DNA of 64,000 bases from Nocardioides ungokensis (GCF_013466985.1 NZ_CP059164.1:744001-808000); one strand, 5' to 3'; positions 1-8,392 are shown, counted from the first letter of the stretch. The notes: generated by a model not told the origin, from the letters alone. Numbers and translations: made by a program.

Positions 1-1017
1 CACGTCATGGTTGCTCAGCACCCAGGTCGGGGTGGCGCCCACGGGCTCGAGGGCCGCGAGGGTCCCGGTGATGACGTCGGCGAACTCGGTGGCCGACCAG
101 TCGGCGAGCAGCCAGGAGAAGTTGAAGGACTGGTTCATCTCGTCGGGGCGCACGAAGTTGGCCATCGACTCCGGGGTCTGGGTCCAGGCCTCGGCGACGT
201 TCATCCGCTCGCCGTCGTACTTCTCCAGGATCCGGCGCCAGCGGCGGTAGACCTCGTGGACCTCGGGCTGGTCCCACATCGGCTCGTCCTTCAGGCGGCG
301 CTCGACCATGGAGCTGGGCAGCTGGTTGGTCGGCCGCTCCTCGCCGCTGTGCACGACCTGGTCGCGGAGGTTCGCCTCCTTGAACAGCCCGTGGGCGACG
401 TCGACCCGGAAGCCGTCGACCCCGCGGTCGAGCCAGAAGGTCAGCACCTCCTCGAACATGTCGCCCACCTCGGGGTGGCGCCAGTTCAGGTCCGGCTGGG
501 TGCTGTCGAAGAGGTGGAGGTACCACTCACCGTCCTCGACGCGGGTCCACGCCGGACCGCCGAAGACCGACTCCCAGTTGTTCGGGGGCTCGGCGCCGTC
601 GGCGCCGCGGCCCTCGCGGAAGAGGTAGCGCTCGCGCTCCGGGCTGCCCGGCCCGGCGGCCAGCGCCGCCTGGAACCAGTCGTGGGCGTCGGAGGTGTGG
701 TTGGGGACGAGGTCGACGATCACCTTCAGGCCCAGCTCGTGGGCGCGGTCGAGCAGCGCATCGGCGTCCGAGAGCTGCCCGAACAGCGGGTCGACGTCGC
801 AGTAGTCGGCGACGTCGTACCCGTGGTCGTTCTGCGGCGAGGTGTAGAACGGCGTGATCCACAGGGCGTCGACACCGAGGTCGCGCAGGTACGGCAGGCG
901 GGCGGTGATGCCCGGCAGGTCGCCCACGCCGTCACCGTCGCCGTCGGCGAAGCTGCGGACGTAGACCTGGTAGATGGCCGCGTGGCGCCACCACTCGATT
1001 TGATCGTTCCAACCCAT
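1..1017 (-). CDS. GH13 alpha-glucosidase / oligo-1,6-glucosidase-type glycosidase, 3' end outside window
   Basis: Hydrolyses alpha-glucosidic bonds in short maltose or isomaltose-type oligosaccharides, probably in the cytoplasm since no signal peptide is seen. The 339 visible residues start MGWNDQIEWW and cover most of the catalytic barrel. All three GH13 catalytic acids are present: nucleophile D206 in GFRVDVA, acid/base E276 in NVAEAW, and stabiliser D338 in LSNHDV at the edge. The DLVPNHTS motif near residue 102 is also there. The C-terminal part lies beyond base 1. The fold is certain; substrate (maltose, isomaltose, sucrose or trehalose) is not decidable from this part. It is transcribed leftward, away from the thioesterase/photolyase pair. 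Confidence 0.9.
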   Translation of the reverse strand, partial: MGWNDQIEWWRHAAIYQVYVRSFADGDGDGVGDLPGITARLPYLRDLGVDALWITPFYTSPQNDHGYDVADYCDVDPLFGQLSDADALLDRAHELGLKVIVDLVPNHTSDAHDWFQAALAAGPGSPERERYLFREGRGADGAEPPNNWESVFGGPAWTRVEDGEWYLHLFDSTQPDLNWRHPEVGDMFEEVLTFWLDRGVDGFRVDVAHGLFKEANLRDQVVHSGEERPTNQLPSSMVERRLKDEPMWDQPEVHEVYRRWRRILEKYDGERMNVAEAWTQTPESMANFVRPDEMNQSFNFSWLLADWSATEFADVITGTLAALEPVGATPTWVLSNHDV

Positions 1018-1024
1018 GCGCTCA

Positions 1025-1054
1025 AGTGTTCCGAGAGATCCGGGGACTAGTCAA
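1025..1054 (-). promoter_or_regulatory. Candidate promoter of the GH13 gene
   Basis: On the minus strand, TTGACT (1054-1049) is followed after 18 bases by AACACT (1030-1025), about 7 bases before the ATG at 1017. The -35 matches five of six consensus positions and the -10 is weak, so the call rests on position and the -35 box. No clear maltose-repressor palindrome is seen. Confidence 0.3.
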
Positions 1055-1092
1055 TTTGGGGCGGGGTCGATGTGGGGCGGGCGCCGGGACGG

Positions 1093-1899
1093 TCAGGCGA
1101 ACGTCGCGGGGTCGACCGCCACCCACACGTGCTCGGCGCACGCGACGACCCGGCCGTCGGCGTCGTACAGCGTGGAGGCGGTGAAGGTCTTGCGGCCCTC
1201 CTGCCCGAGGGTGAGGCCGACGACGACGTGCTGCTCGCCGATGACCGGGAGCGCATCGACGCGGGCGGTCATCCCGGCGAGCACCATGAGCCGCTCGGTG
1301 AGGTCGCCGGCCCAGCCGCCGATGCAGTCGAGCGCGGCCCAGGTCGTGGCCAGCGAGGCTCGCGGGAGCTCGTCGGCGTAGGCGTGGAAGTCCTCGCCGA
1401 CGCTCGGGTGCGGCGACCAGGTGGCCGCGACCCGGACCCTGCTCTGCTGGCCGGGGCCGTCCTGGTCGGCCACCCGCCCCGGGAAGATCCGCAGGCCGTC
1501 GCCCTCGCCACGGTCGGTGCCGCAGGCGAAGCAGGTCGGGAAGGGGTGGAACGTGTGGCCGGGGTACGTCGCGGAGGCGGCACGCGCCTCGGCCGGCGAC
1601 ACCGGCTCGACCGTCATCGGCGGGTCCTCGACGACGGTGGCGCGCGCGACCACGGCCCCGCCGAAGGTGGCCACGGTCGAGCCGTCGTCCTCGCTGACCG
1701 TCATCGGCGTGTCCAGCGGAGGCGGCTGGCGCAGCGCGACCCGGATCGTGGGCCACGAGCGCGAGCGGTCCTCGGGGCAGTCGTGGGGGATCAAGGCGGC
1801 CAGCGCACCGGCTGTCCAACCGCCGTTGCCCGACGACGGCGGGCCGCAGAAGCGGCGGGGGACCAGCAGCTCGCCGGCCGTGGCGGACAGGGGTGTCAT
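1093..1899 (-). CDS. Thioesterase-like (hotdog-type) hypothetical protein
   Basis: A 268-residue soluble protein. The pattern GELLVPRRFCGPPSSGNGG near the N terminus and two related halves resemble acyl-CoA thioesterase-like hotdog proteins of actinobacteria; this family placement is my inference from overall pattern. A CFACGTDR motif in the middle is typical of this actinobacterial group. The ATG at 1897-1899 overlaps the photolyase stop codon by four bases (ATGA), so the two are translationally coupled and probably co-transcribed. No transmembrane segment or signal peptide is visible. The substrate is unknown, and there is no obvious functional link to DNA repair. Confidence 0.6.
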   Translation of the reverse strand: MTPLSATAGELLVPRRFCGPPSSGNGGWTAGALAALIPHDCPEDRSRSWPTIRVALRQPPPLDTPMTVSEDDGSTVATFGGAVVARATVVEDPPMTVEPVSPAEARAASATYPGHTFHPFPTCFACGTDRGEGDGLRIFPGRVADQDGPGQQSRVRVAATWSPHPSVGEDFHAYADELPRASLATTWAALDCIGGWAGDLTERLMVLAGMTARVDALPVIGEQHVVVGLTLGQEGRKTFTASTLYDADGRVVACAEHVWVAVDPATFA

Positions 1900-3251
1900 C
1901 GGCGGATCTTCTCCCAGCGGTCCAGCGCCTCGCGGCGCTCCTCCTTGTGGTCGACGACGGCAACGGGGTAGCCCACCCGTCGCCGGACGTCGTCGTGGGG
2001 CTCGTGCGGGTCGTCGACCTCGGCCAGCTCCGCGACCCAGCGGCGGACGTAGGCGCCCTCCGGGTCGAACTTGCGACCCTGGCTGGTGGGGTTGAACACC
2101 CGGAAGAACGGCGCCGCGTCGGTGCCGCAGCCGGCCGTCCACTGCCAGCCGTGCTGGTTGGAGGCCAGGTCGCCGTCGACGAGCCAGTGCATGAAGTGGG
2201 CCGCGCCGTGCTGCCACTCCACGTGCAGGTCCTTGACCAGGAAGCTGGCCACGATCATCCGGACCCGGTTGTGCATCCAGCCGGTGGCCCGCAGCTGGCG
2301 CATGCCGGCGTCGACGATCGGGAAGCCGGTGCGGCCGTGCCGCCACGCCTCGAGCAGGTCGCCAGGCTCGTCGTAGGCCATCTGCGCGAACTCGGGGCGG
2401 AGGTACTCGCGGGCGGTCTCGGGGCGGTGGAAGAGCACGTCGGCGTAGAACTCCCGCCAGGCGAGCTCCTTGCGGTAGGTCACCGCGCCCTTCGACCGGA
2501 GCCGGGCGAGGTCGGCGAGCATCGTGCGCGGGTGGATCTCGCCCCACTTCAGGTGCACCGACATCCGCGAGGTGCCCTCGATGCCGGGCAGGTCCCGGTC
2601 GCCGTCGTAGTCGCCGACCCGCTCGTCGAGGAAGTCGCGCCAGCGCCGCGCCGCCGTCTGCTCGCCGGCCTCTGGCAGCTCCAGGCCGCTGGGCAGGTCG
2701 GGGTCGGGGAGGTCGGTGGTCTCGTCCAGGGCCAGCCAGGTCGCCCCGGTCGGGGGGTCCACGGGGCCACGCCAGCCGTGCTCGGTCCACGCCTTCGAGA
2801 ACGGTGTGTAGACCTTGTAGGGGTCGCCGGAGCCGTTGGTCACCCGCCCCGGCGCGACGGCGTACGGCGAGCCGGTGCGGACCAGCTCGATGTCGTGCTG
2901 AGCGAGGGCCTCCTCGACCTCCCGGTCGCGGCGGTGACCATAGGGGCCGTAGTCCGCGGCGACGTGCACGCGGCTCGCCCCGACCTCCCGCGCAGCCTGG
3001 ACCACGCGCCGGACCGGGTCGCCGCGGACCACCGACAGCGAGGCCCGGCGCTGCCGCAGGGACGCGTCGAGCGAGCGCAGCGACGCGCCCAGGTAGGCCC
3101 GTCGGCTGGGGCCGGCCGGCTCCCACAGGGCGGGGTCGAGCACGAAGAGGGGCAGGACGTCGCCGTCGGCGGCGGCCTCGAGCAGCGCCGGGTTGTCCCC
3201 GAGGCGCAGGTCGCGGCGGAACCACATCACGGCGCGAGTTGCGGTGGCCAT
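1896..3251 (-). CDS. phr: Deoxyribodipyrimidine photo-lyase (class I CPD photolyase/cryptochrome family)
   Basis: Light-driven repair of cyclobutane pyrimidine dimers using FADH-. The 451-residue protein begins MATATRAVMWFRRDLRLGDN; WFRRDLRL is the usual photolyase N terminus and opens the antenna-chromophore Rossmann domain. The C-terminal FAD-binding domain is complete, with WREFY, TGWMHNRVRM and the tryptophan-rich stretch around SNQHGWQWTAGCG. An ATG six codons upstream (3269) is possible, but the family N terminus and the divergent regulator favour 3251. Length is normal for the family. It overlaps the downstream thioesterase-like gene by ATGA. A cryptochrome-type photoreceptor role cannot be excluded by sequence alone, but the residues look enzymatic. 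Confidence 0.95.
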   Translation of the reverse strand: MATATRAVMWFRRDLRLGDNPALLEAAADGDVLPLFVLDPALWEPAGPSRRAYLGASLRSLDASLRQRRASLSVVRGDPVRRVVQAAREVGASRVHVAADYGPYGHRRDREVEEALAQHDIELVRTGSPYAVAPGRVTNGSGDPYKVYTPFSKAWTEHGWRGPVDPPTGATWLALDETTDLPDPDLPSGLELPEAGEQTAARRWRDFLDERVGDYDGDRDLPGIEGTSRMSVHLKWGEIHPRTMLADLARLRSKGAVTYRKELAWREFYADVLFHRPETAREYLRPEFAQMAYDEPGDLLEAWRHGRTGFPIVDAGMRQLRATGWMHNRVRMIVASFLVKDLHVEWQHGAAHFMHWLVDGDLASNQHGWQWTAGCGTDAAPFFRVFNPTSQGRKFDPEGAYVRRWVAELAEVDDPHEPHDDVRRRVGYPVAVVDHKEERREALDRWEKIRR

Positions 3252-3319
3252 CGGGCCCCACAATGCCACGGCCCGACGACGGTGCGGGGAGACGGTGCGG
3301 GATGCGCAAGAATGAACCG

Positions 3320-4006
3320 GTGAGCGACCTGATCGACACCACCGAGATGTACCTCCGGACCGTCTACGAGCTGTCCGAGGAGGGCATCGTGCCGCTGCGG
3401 GCGCGGATCGCCGAGCGCCTGCACCAGAGCGGCCCGACGGTCTCGCAGACCGTGGCCCGGATGGAGCGCGACGGCCTGCTCATCGTCCAGGGGGACCGGC
3501 ACCTCGAGCTCACCGACGAGGGGCTGCGGCTGGCCACGCGGGTGATGCGCAAGCACCGGCTGGCCGAGCGGCTGCTCACCGACGTGATCGGCCTCGACTG
3601 GGAGCTGGTCCACGAGGAGGCGTGCCGCTGGGAGCACGTGATGTCGGAGACCGTCGAGCGCCGCCTCGTCGAGCTGCTCGACCACCCCACGCAGTCGCCG
3701 TACGGCAACCCGATCCCGGGTCTCGACGAGCTGGGCGAGGCCGGGCCCGGCGAGGACTTCATGGACGGCGTGGAGCCGCTGTCGAAGGTGGCCTCCGGCG
3801 ACGAGGGCCGCGTGATCGTGCGCCGCATCTCCGAGGAGATGCAGAAGGACGAGACGCTGATGAGCGCCCTGCGCCGGGCCGGTGCCCTGCCGGGCAAGAC
3901 GATCACCGTCGTGGCGACCGACGAGGGCGTGCTGATCGGCTCCGGCGGCGAGACCGCCGAGGTCGTGCCGGAGGCGGCCGACCACATCTTCGTGCGCCGG
4001 CTCTGA
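3320..4006 (+). CDS. DtxR/IdeR-family metal-dependent transcriptional repressor
   Basis: Iron- (or manganese-) activated dimeric repressor. The 228-residue protein has an N-terminal winged helix (residues about 1-70), a dimerisation/metal domain and a C-terminal SH3-like domain. Starting at the GTG at 3320 places every known DtxR metal ligand at its reference number: M10, C102, E105 and H106 (primary site) and H79, E83 and H98 (ancillary site). That agreement decides the start over the ATG at 3302. It faces away from phr and ends 12 bases from the convergent sirtuin gene. IdeR-type iron control is the likely role; MntR-like behaviour is less likely because C102 is present. Confidence 0.93.
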   Translation: MSDLIDTTEMYLRTVYELSEEGIVPLRARIAERLHQSGPTVSQTVARMERDGLLIVQGDRHLELTDEGLRLATRVMRKHRLAERLLTDVIGLDWELVHEEACRWEHVMSETVERRLVELLDHPTQSPYGNPIPGLDELGEAGPGEDFMDGVEPLSKVASGDEGRVIVRRISEEMQKDETLMSALRRAGALPGKTITVVATDEGVLIGSGGETAEVVPEAADHIFVRRL

Positions 4007-4018
4007 GGACCCGGCCCG

Positions 4019-4858
4019 TCAGGCGGGAGGAGCCAGCTGGGCCAGGAAGGCGCTGCAGCCGACCTCGAGCTTGTACGACGCCAGCTCGTCGCCGCGCGTG
4101 GCCCCCCGGTTGACGATCACCACCGGAGTGCCGTTCCTGGCCGCCCGGCGCACGAAGCGCAGCCCGCTCATCACGGTCAGCGACGAGCCGGCGACGAGCA
4201 GTGCCCCGTCGGCGTCCGCCAGCGCGTCCACGGCGGCGTAGCAACGCTGGACCCGCGGCGGGGGGACGTTCTCGCCGAAGAAGACGACGTGCGGCTTGAG
4301 GATGCCGTCGCACGTCTCGCAGCCGGGCACCACGAAGTCGGCGGTGTCCTCCAGCTCGACGTCACCGTCGGGCCGGGACTCGGCCGACCGGTGCCGATCG
4401 GCGAAGCCGGGGTTGAGGCGGGTGAGCCGCTCGTGCAGCGTGACCCGTGAGGAGACGGCCCGGCAGCCGAGACAGACCACCTCGGCGATGCGGCCGTGCA
4501 GCGCGACCAGTGCGCGGGACCCGGCCCGCTCGTGGAGGCCGTCGACGTTCTGGGTGATCAGCAGGTCGGGGTCGAGCCGGGCCAGGGCACGGTGCCCCCC
4601 GTTGGGGTCGGCGCCCTTCATCCGGCCCCAGCCGAGGTGGCTGCGCGCCCAGTAGCGCTGCCGGGCGTCGGGCCCGGAGACGAACTCCTGGTAGGTCATC
4701 GGCGTCCGCGCCGGGGAACCCGGCCCCCGGTAGTCGGGGATGCCGGAGTCGGTGGAGAGGCCGGCACCGGTCAGCACGACCAGCGGCCGGTCCCGCAGCA
4801 GCGCGAGCGCCTGGTCGACCTCGCCGGTGGCAGGCCTGCCCGCGGCGAGTGTGCTCAT
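4019..4858 (-). CDS. SIR2-family NAD-dependent protein deacylase (sirtuin)
   Basis: Removes acetyl or other acyl groups from lysines using NAD+, in the cytoplasm. The 279-residue protein carries GAGLSTDSGIPDYRG (NAD binding), TQNVDGLHERAG, the catalytic histidine in ALHGRI, two zinc CxxC pairs (CLGC and CETC) separated by an insertion of roughly 50 residues, then GSSLTVMSG and IVNRG. Its ATG overlaps the stop of the DUF2277 gene by four bases (ATGA), so the pair is translationally coupled. The residues selecting for long acyl chains in class III sirtuins (a Tyr-Arg pair) are not evident. Class assignment within sirtuins remains open. Confidence 0.93.
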   Translation of the reverse strand: MSTLAAGRPATGEVDQALALLRDRPLVVLTGAGLSTDSGIPDYRGPGSPARTPMTYQEFVSGPDARQRYWARSHLGWGRMKGADPNGGHRALARLDPDLLITQNVDGLHERAGSRALVALHGRIAEVVCLGCRAVSSRVTLHERLTRLNPGFADRHRSAESRPDGDVELEDTADFVVPGCETCDGILKPHVVFFGENVPPPRVQRCYAAVDALADADGALLVAGSSLTVMSGLRFVRRAARNGTPVVIVNRGATRGDELASYKLEVGCSAFLAQLAPPA

Positions 4859-5124
4859 CGGGCGTAGCGCACGGCGGCCCGGGCCCGCGCCTTCTCGGCC
4901 TCGACCTCGCGGTTCTTCGGCGGGGCCGTGGTGACCAGGTCGTCGAGGAGGTGCTGGGTGAGGTGGGCGATCTCGCGGACCGCCTGGTCGAAGACCGCCT
5001 GGTTGGCCAGGGACGGCTTGGTCGTCCCGCTGACCTTGCGGACGTACTGGAGCGCCGCCGCCGTGACCTCGTCGCGGGTGGCCGGCGGCTCGAAGTTGTT
5101 CAGCGGACGGATGTTGCGGCACAT
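4855..5124 (-). CDS. DUF2277 family protein
   Basis: An 89-residue basic cytoplasmic protein starting MCRNIRPLNNFEPPAT, the hallmark N terminus of DUF2277. The rest is helical (RDEVTAAALQYVRKVSG and an alanine/arginine-rich tail). Biochemical function is unknown. The conserved Cys2 and the coupling to a sirtuin by a 4-bp overlap suggest a shared transcript and possibly shared function, which is inference only. It is divergent from the downstream oxidoreductase, with 87 bases between the two start codons. Confidence 0.85.
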   Translation of the reverse strand: MCRNIRPLNNFEPPATRDEVTAAALQYVRKVSGTTKPSLANQAVFDQAVREIAHLTQHLLDDLVTTAPPKNREVEAEKARARAAVRYAR

Positions 5125-5211
5125 GCGTCTCAGGGTACGTCGCGACGCCGCCGGCGGACCGGTGGCTGAGCCACCGCTCCGCCGATCCCGCGGCTTGGCT
5201 AGCCTCCGGAC

Positions 5212-6396
5212 ATGGCTGACGCGCGCAACGCAGACCGTGACTTCGACCTGGTGCTCTTCGGGGCCACCGGCTTCACCGGGCAGCTGACGGCGGAGTACCT
5301 CGCCCGGCACGCGCCGGACGGGATGCGGTGGGCGCTCGCGGGACGCAGCCCGGAGAAGCTGGCGAAGGTGCGCTCGCACCTGGCCACCATCAGCCCCGCC
5401 CTCGGGGAGCTCGAGCTCCTGCACGCCGACGTCGGCGACCCGGCCTCGCTGGCGGACGTTGCGGCCCGGGGCCGCGTGGTCATCACCACCGTCGGGCCCT
5501 ACCTGAGCTACGGCGAGCCGCTGGTGGCCGCCTGTGCCGAGGCGGGCACCGACTACGTCGACCTGACCGGTGAGCCCGAGTTCGTCGACCGGATGTACGT
5601 CGCCCACCACGCGACCGCCGAGCGCTCGGGTGCGCGGATCGTCCACGCCTGCGGCTTCGACTCGATCCCGCACGACCTGGGTGCCTTCTTCACCGTGCAG
5701 GAGCTGGACGCGGACGGGCCGGTGACCGTGCGCGGGATCGTCCGGGCCAGCGGGATGTTCTCGGGCGGCACCTTCCACTCGGCCATGACGGCGATGTCGC
5801 GTGGCCGCCAGATGAAGGAAGCGTCCTCGGCGCGCCGCCGGGTCGAGCCGAGGCCTGCGGGTCGCTCGTCGAGGGCGGTCGCCGGCAAGCCCCACCGGGA
5901 CGGCACGCTCGGCCTGTGGCTGCTGCCGATGCCCACGATCGACCCGTTCGTGGTGGCTCGCAGCGGCGCGGCGCTCGCGTCGTACGGCCCGAAGTTCCGC
6001 TACTCGCACTACGCCGGGACCAGGACGCTGCGGTACGCCGCGGGCGGCGCGATCGGCGTGGGGACCCTGGCCGTGGCGGCCCAGGTCAAGCCGCTGCGCG
6101 ACCTGCTGCTCGGTCGGATCAAGCAGGGGGAGGGACCCGACGAGCGCAAGCGCGAGAAGTCGTGGTTCACCGTCGACTTCATCGGCGAGGGCGACGGCCG
6201 GACCGTCCACACCCGGGTGTCCGGCGGCGACCCGGGCTACACCGAGACCGCGAAGATGCTCGCCGAGTCCGCCATGTGCCTCGCCTTCGACGACAACCCG
6301 GTCACCGCGGGGCAGGTCACGACGGCCCAGGCGATGGGCGACAACCTGCTCGCCCGGCTGCGGGCGAGGGGGATCCGCTTCGAGGTCGTCGCCTGA
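5212..6396 (+). CDS. Saccharopine dehydrogenase-like NADP-binding protein (trans-acting enoyl reductase family)
   Basis: A 394-residue protein. The N-terminal Rossmann domain has FGATGFTGQLTAEYL (dinucleotide-binding loop) and ALAGRSPEKL. The motif DLTGEPEFVDRMY and HACGFDSIPHDLGA are typical of the actinobacterial branch related to the M. tuberculosis trans-acting enoyl reductase Rv2953, which reduces polyketide intermediates; a lysine-pathway role is unlikely. A hydrophobic stretch around residues 265-300 may be membrane-associated. No PKS genes are nearby, so the natural substrate is unknown. Start chosen at ATG 5212, the only one preceding the Rossmann motif at normal distance. Confidence 0.85.
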   Translation: MADARNADRDFDLVLFGATGFTGQLTAEYLARHAPDGMRWALAGRSPEKLAKVRSHLATISPALGELELLHADVGDPASLADVAARGRVVITTVGPYLSYGEPLVAACAEAGTDYVDLTGEPEFVDRMYVAHHATAERSGARIVHACGFDSIPHDLGAFFTVQELDADGPVTVRGIVRASGMFSGGTFHSAMTAMSRGRQMKEASSARRRVEPRPAGRSSRAVAGKPHRDGTLGLWLLPMPTIDPFVVARSGAALASYGPKFRYSHYAGTRTLRYAAGGAIGVGTLAVAAQVKPLRDLLLGRIKQGEGPDERKREKSWFTVDFIGEGDGRTVHTRVSGGDPGYTETAKMLAESAMCLAFDDNPVTAGQVTTAQAMGDNLLARLRARGIRFEVVA

Positions 6397-6498
6397 CCCG
6401 TCCCGACAAGGGGTGGTCTGTCCTCCATTCAGGTGCCGACCGGGGCTTTGTCCGGTATGAAGGCAGTGGAGGGAAGTCCCAGATCAACGGGAGGGATC

Positions 6499-6720
6499 AT
6501 GGCTTCAGGCTCGGGCTCCGGGAAGAACGACGTGACGGAGCAGCTCGTCAGCGCCACCTTGGACGTCTCGCGTGCACACCTCGCCCTCAGCGGGATGATC
6601 GAGTGGGCGCCGGCGTCGCTGCGGGGCGACGCCGTCGATGCGCTCGACACGTTGGAGCAGGCACTGTCCAGATTGCGTGAGGTGGTCGTGCAGCTGGAGC
6701 TGCTCGCCCACCAGACCTGA
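6499..6720 (+). CDS. Small helical hypothetical protein
   Basis: A 73-residue protein that I do not recognise. The ATG at 6499 is preceded by a strong GGGAGGG ribosome-binding site six bases upstream; ATGs at 6433 and 6457 in the same frame lack one. A glycine/serine-rich start (MASGSGSGKND) is followed by an amphipathic helical region with regular leucines (LDTLEQALSRLREVVVQLE), so it could dimerise or bind a partner. It has no membrane segment and sits alone between two unrelated genes. Confidence 0.65.
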   Translation: MASGSGSGKNDVTEQLVSATLDVSRAHLALSGMIEWAPASLRGDAVDALDTLEQALSRLREVVVQLELLAHQT

Positions 6721-6736
6721 TCTGCCCGGCGTCGGC

Positions 6737-6991
6737 TCAGATCGCGCGACGGGCCGACCGCCGGCGGGTCCGGACCTCGCGCTGGCGCCGCAGACGCTTG
6801 ACCAGCATCGGGTCGTGATCCATCGCGGCCGCCTGGTCGATCAGGTGGTTGAGCACCTGGTAGTAGCGCTCCACGGTCAGGTCGAAGCGCTCGCGGATCG
6901 CGGTGTCCTTCGCGCCGGCGTACTTCCACCACTGGCGCTCGAAATCGAGGATCCCCCGGTCACGATCGGTCAGGTCGGTGAGATCGGCCAT
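6737..6991 (-). CDS. DUF3263 family protein (helix-turn-helix-like)
   Basis: An 84-residue basic protein, an actinobacterial family of unknown function. Visible features are DRDRGILDFERQWWKYAG, the family signature, then a helix-turn-helix-like stretch (RERFDLTVERYYQVLNHLID) and an arginine-rich tail, which suggests DNA binding by inference. Start set at the ATG at 6989-6991 (MADLTDLTDRD); an ATG 12 codons upstream would add an arginine-rich extension not usual for the family. It converges with the small helical gene, leaving 16 bases between stops. Confidence 0.85.
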   Translation of the reverse strand: MADLTDLTDRDRGILDFERQWWKYAGAKDTAIRERFDLTVERYYQVLNHLIDQAAAMDHDPMLVKRLRRQREVRTRRRSARRAI

Positions 6992-7407
6992 GCGCCGAGC
7001 CTGCCATGCCCGTCGACGCCGGGGCACCCGGGGACCGGGCTGCCGAACGTCTGCGTCGGGTGTGGCCGCTGTGCCGAGTCGTCGCCCGAGTCGTCGCCTG
7101 CCTGCCCCGTATGGGGGATGCCCGGGATCGAACGCTGGCGCACGTCGGCGTGATGGGTCATGATCCTCGGCGTTGGCCTTGAGCGACCAGGGCCGGCCGG
7201 CACCCTGGTCGCTTCGACGCTGCGTCGATGCGTCCGCAGGAGGGTCCTCGCTGCCGGACAGGGGCGGGCAGCGGGCTGCCCACCGCCGCCGGGTGCCGCG
7301 TCAGGGCAGCGCCCCTGCCGTCCACCGGGGGTCACGGCGGCAGGGGCGCTGCTGCCTGCGTCCTCCGCGGTGCCCCCGAATATCTTTCGGGTGCACAAGC
7401 CTTCGGG
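6992..7407. other. Gene-free interval of about 415 bases
   Basis: Between the DUF3263 start and the 3' end of tRNA-Arg. Reading frames here have no recognisable protein and poor coding character. It contains a short direct repeat of GAGTCGTCGCC near 7075-7100 and, close to the tRNA, the hairpin listed separately. The right part is the likely promoter zone of the DUF3263 gene. Confidence 0.5.
7307..7351 (-). terminator. Hairpin downstream of tRNA-Arg
   Basis: A perfect 14-bp inverted repeat, CAGCGCCCCTGCCG (7307-7320) with CGGCAGGGGCGCTG (7338-7351), loop 17 bases. It lies 56 bases downstream of the leftward tRNA-Arg gene. There is no U-run after it, which is common for actinobacterial terminators. 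Confidence 0.5.
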
Positions 7408-7480
7408 TGCCCCAGGCAGGAGTCGAACCTGCGACCTTTCGCTTAGGAGGCGGCTGCTCTATCCGCTGAGCTACTGGGGC
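7408..7480 (-). tRNA. tRNA-Arg (anticodon CCT)
   Basis: A 73-base cloverleaf read on the minus strand: acceptor GCCCCAG/CTGGGGC, D arm GCTC..GAGC, anticodon loop CTCCTAA giving CCT, T arm GCAGG-TTCGACT-CCTGC, discriminator A. CCA is not encoded. It decodes AGG, a rare arginine codon in high-GC genomes. The anticodon stem is unusual: only the three pairs next to the loop match (CGC/GCG), while the two outer positions are C-A and G-A mismatches. This may be a sequencing error or a real defect. Confidence 0.88.
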
Positions 7481-7675
7481 GGGACGACCGGGATCGTCGG
7501 CGCACAGTTTGTCACGGGCGCACGGGTGACCACGCACGGCACCGCGACACCGGACGGGAATCTGCGGCGAGGCCTCAACCCCGCCCGGCGCGGAGCCGAT
7601 GTTCTCGACGAGGCCCGGAAGGCCGGGTCTCGCGACATCCCGGGAACCCGGGCCCGACCCCCACGTGAGGCCTTC

Positions 7676-8338
7676 ATGACACCGCTCGGCACCACCGCCT
7701 TCCGCATCCTCTCCGCCACGTCGGCGATGGCCGTCGCCGGCCTGCTGACCCTCTCCGCGCCGTCGGCCACGGCGGCCGGTCGCGACTCCGACGGCGACGG
7801 CATGCCCAACCGCTGGGAGGTCGCCCACCACCTCGACCCGCACCGGGCCAACGCCGCGGGCGACAAGGACCGCGACGGGCTGCGCAACCTCGCGGAGTAC
7901 CGCCACCACACCGACCCCGCCGCGGAGGACTCCGACGGCGACGGTGACGACGACGGCGACGAGGTGCACGACGGCTCGTCCACGACCGACCCGACCGACG
8001 CCGACACCGACGACGACGGCACCGTCGACGGGGACGAGGACGCGAACCACGACGGCGTCGACAACGAGGACGAGGACGACGCGGCCGAGACCTGCGTCGC
8101 GGACGACGACGACACCGACGGTGACCACGTCAGCGACGAGGACGAGAACGACCACGGCGACTCGGCCACCGAGGCCGACAGCGACGGCGACGGGGTCGAC
8201 GACGGCAACGAGGTCGACGCCGACGGCACGCAGTACGAGGACGAGGACGACCAGGGCGACGACGACTGCAGCTCGGCCGACCAGGGCGAGGACGACGACG
8301 ACCAGGGCGAGGACGAGGGGATCAGCGTCCTGCGCTGA
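7676..8338 (+). CDS. Secreted, extremely acidic calcium-binding-type repeat protein
   Basis: A 220-residue protein with a clear signal peptide (MTPLGTTAFRILSATSAMAVAG..., cleavage near SATAA, about residue 35). The mature part is dominated by aspartate and glutamate, with repeated DxDxDG loops (DSDGDGMP, DKDRDGL, DSDGDGDDD, DSDGDGVDDG) as in thrombospondin type-3/EF-hand-like calcium loops. NRWEVAHHLDP and NLAEYRHHTDP are the spacing motifs usual in such proteins. It probably binds Ca2+ outside the cell; no catalytic domain is present. Two cysteines near the C-terminal half could pair. The start is the ATG next to the signal peptide, not the longer upstream frame. Confidence 0.75.
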   Translation: MTPLGTTAFRILSATSAMAVAGLLTLSAPSATAAGRDSDGDGMPNRWEVAHHLDPHRANAAGDKDRDGLRNLAEYRHHTDPAAEDSDGDGDDDGDEVHDGSSTTDPTDADTDDDGTVDGDEDANHDGVDNEDEDDAAETCVADDDDTDGDHVSDEDENDHGDSATEADSDGDGVDDGNEVDADGTQYEDEDDQGDDDCSSADQGEDDDDQGEDEGISVLR

Positions 8339-8351
8339 CCTCCGCAGGGCC

Positions 8352-8392
8352 CGAGCGGGGCCCTGGGGTCGGAGGCCCCGGGGCCCCGCTCG
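8352..8392. terminator. Bidirectional terminator hairpin
   Basis: A perfect 12-bp inverted repeat, CGAGCGGGGCCC (8352-8363) and GGGCCCCGCTCG (8381-8392), with a 17-base loop. It lies between the convergent acidic-protein gene and argS and touches the argS stop codon, so it can serve both. Confidence 0.65.
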
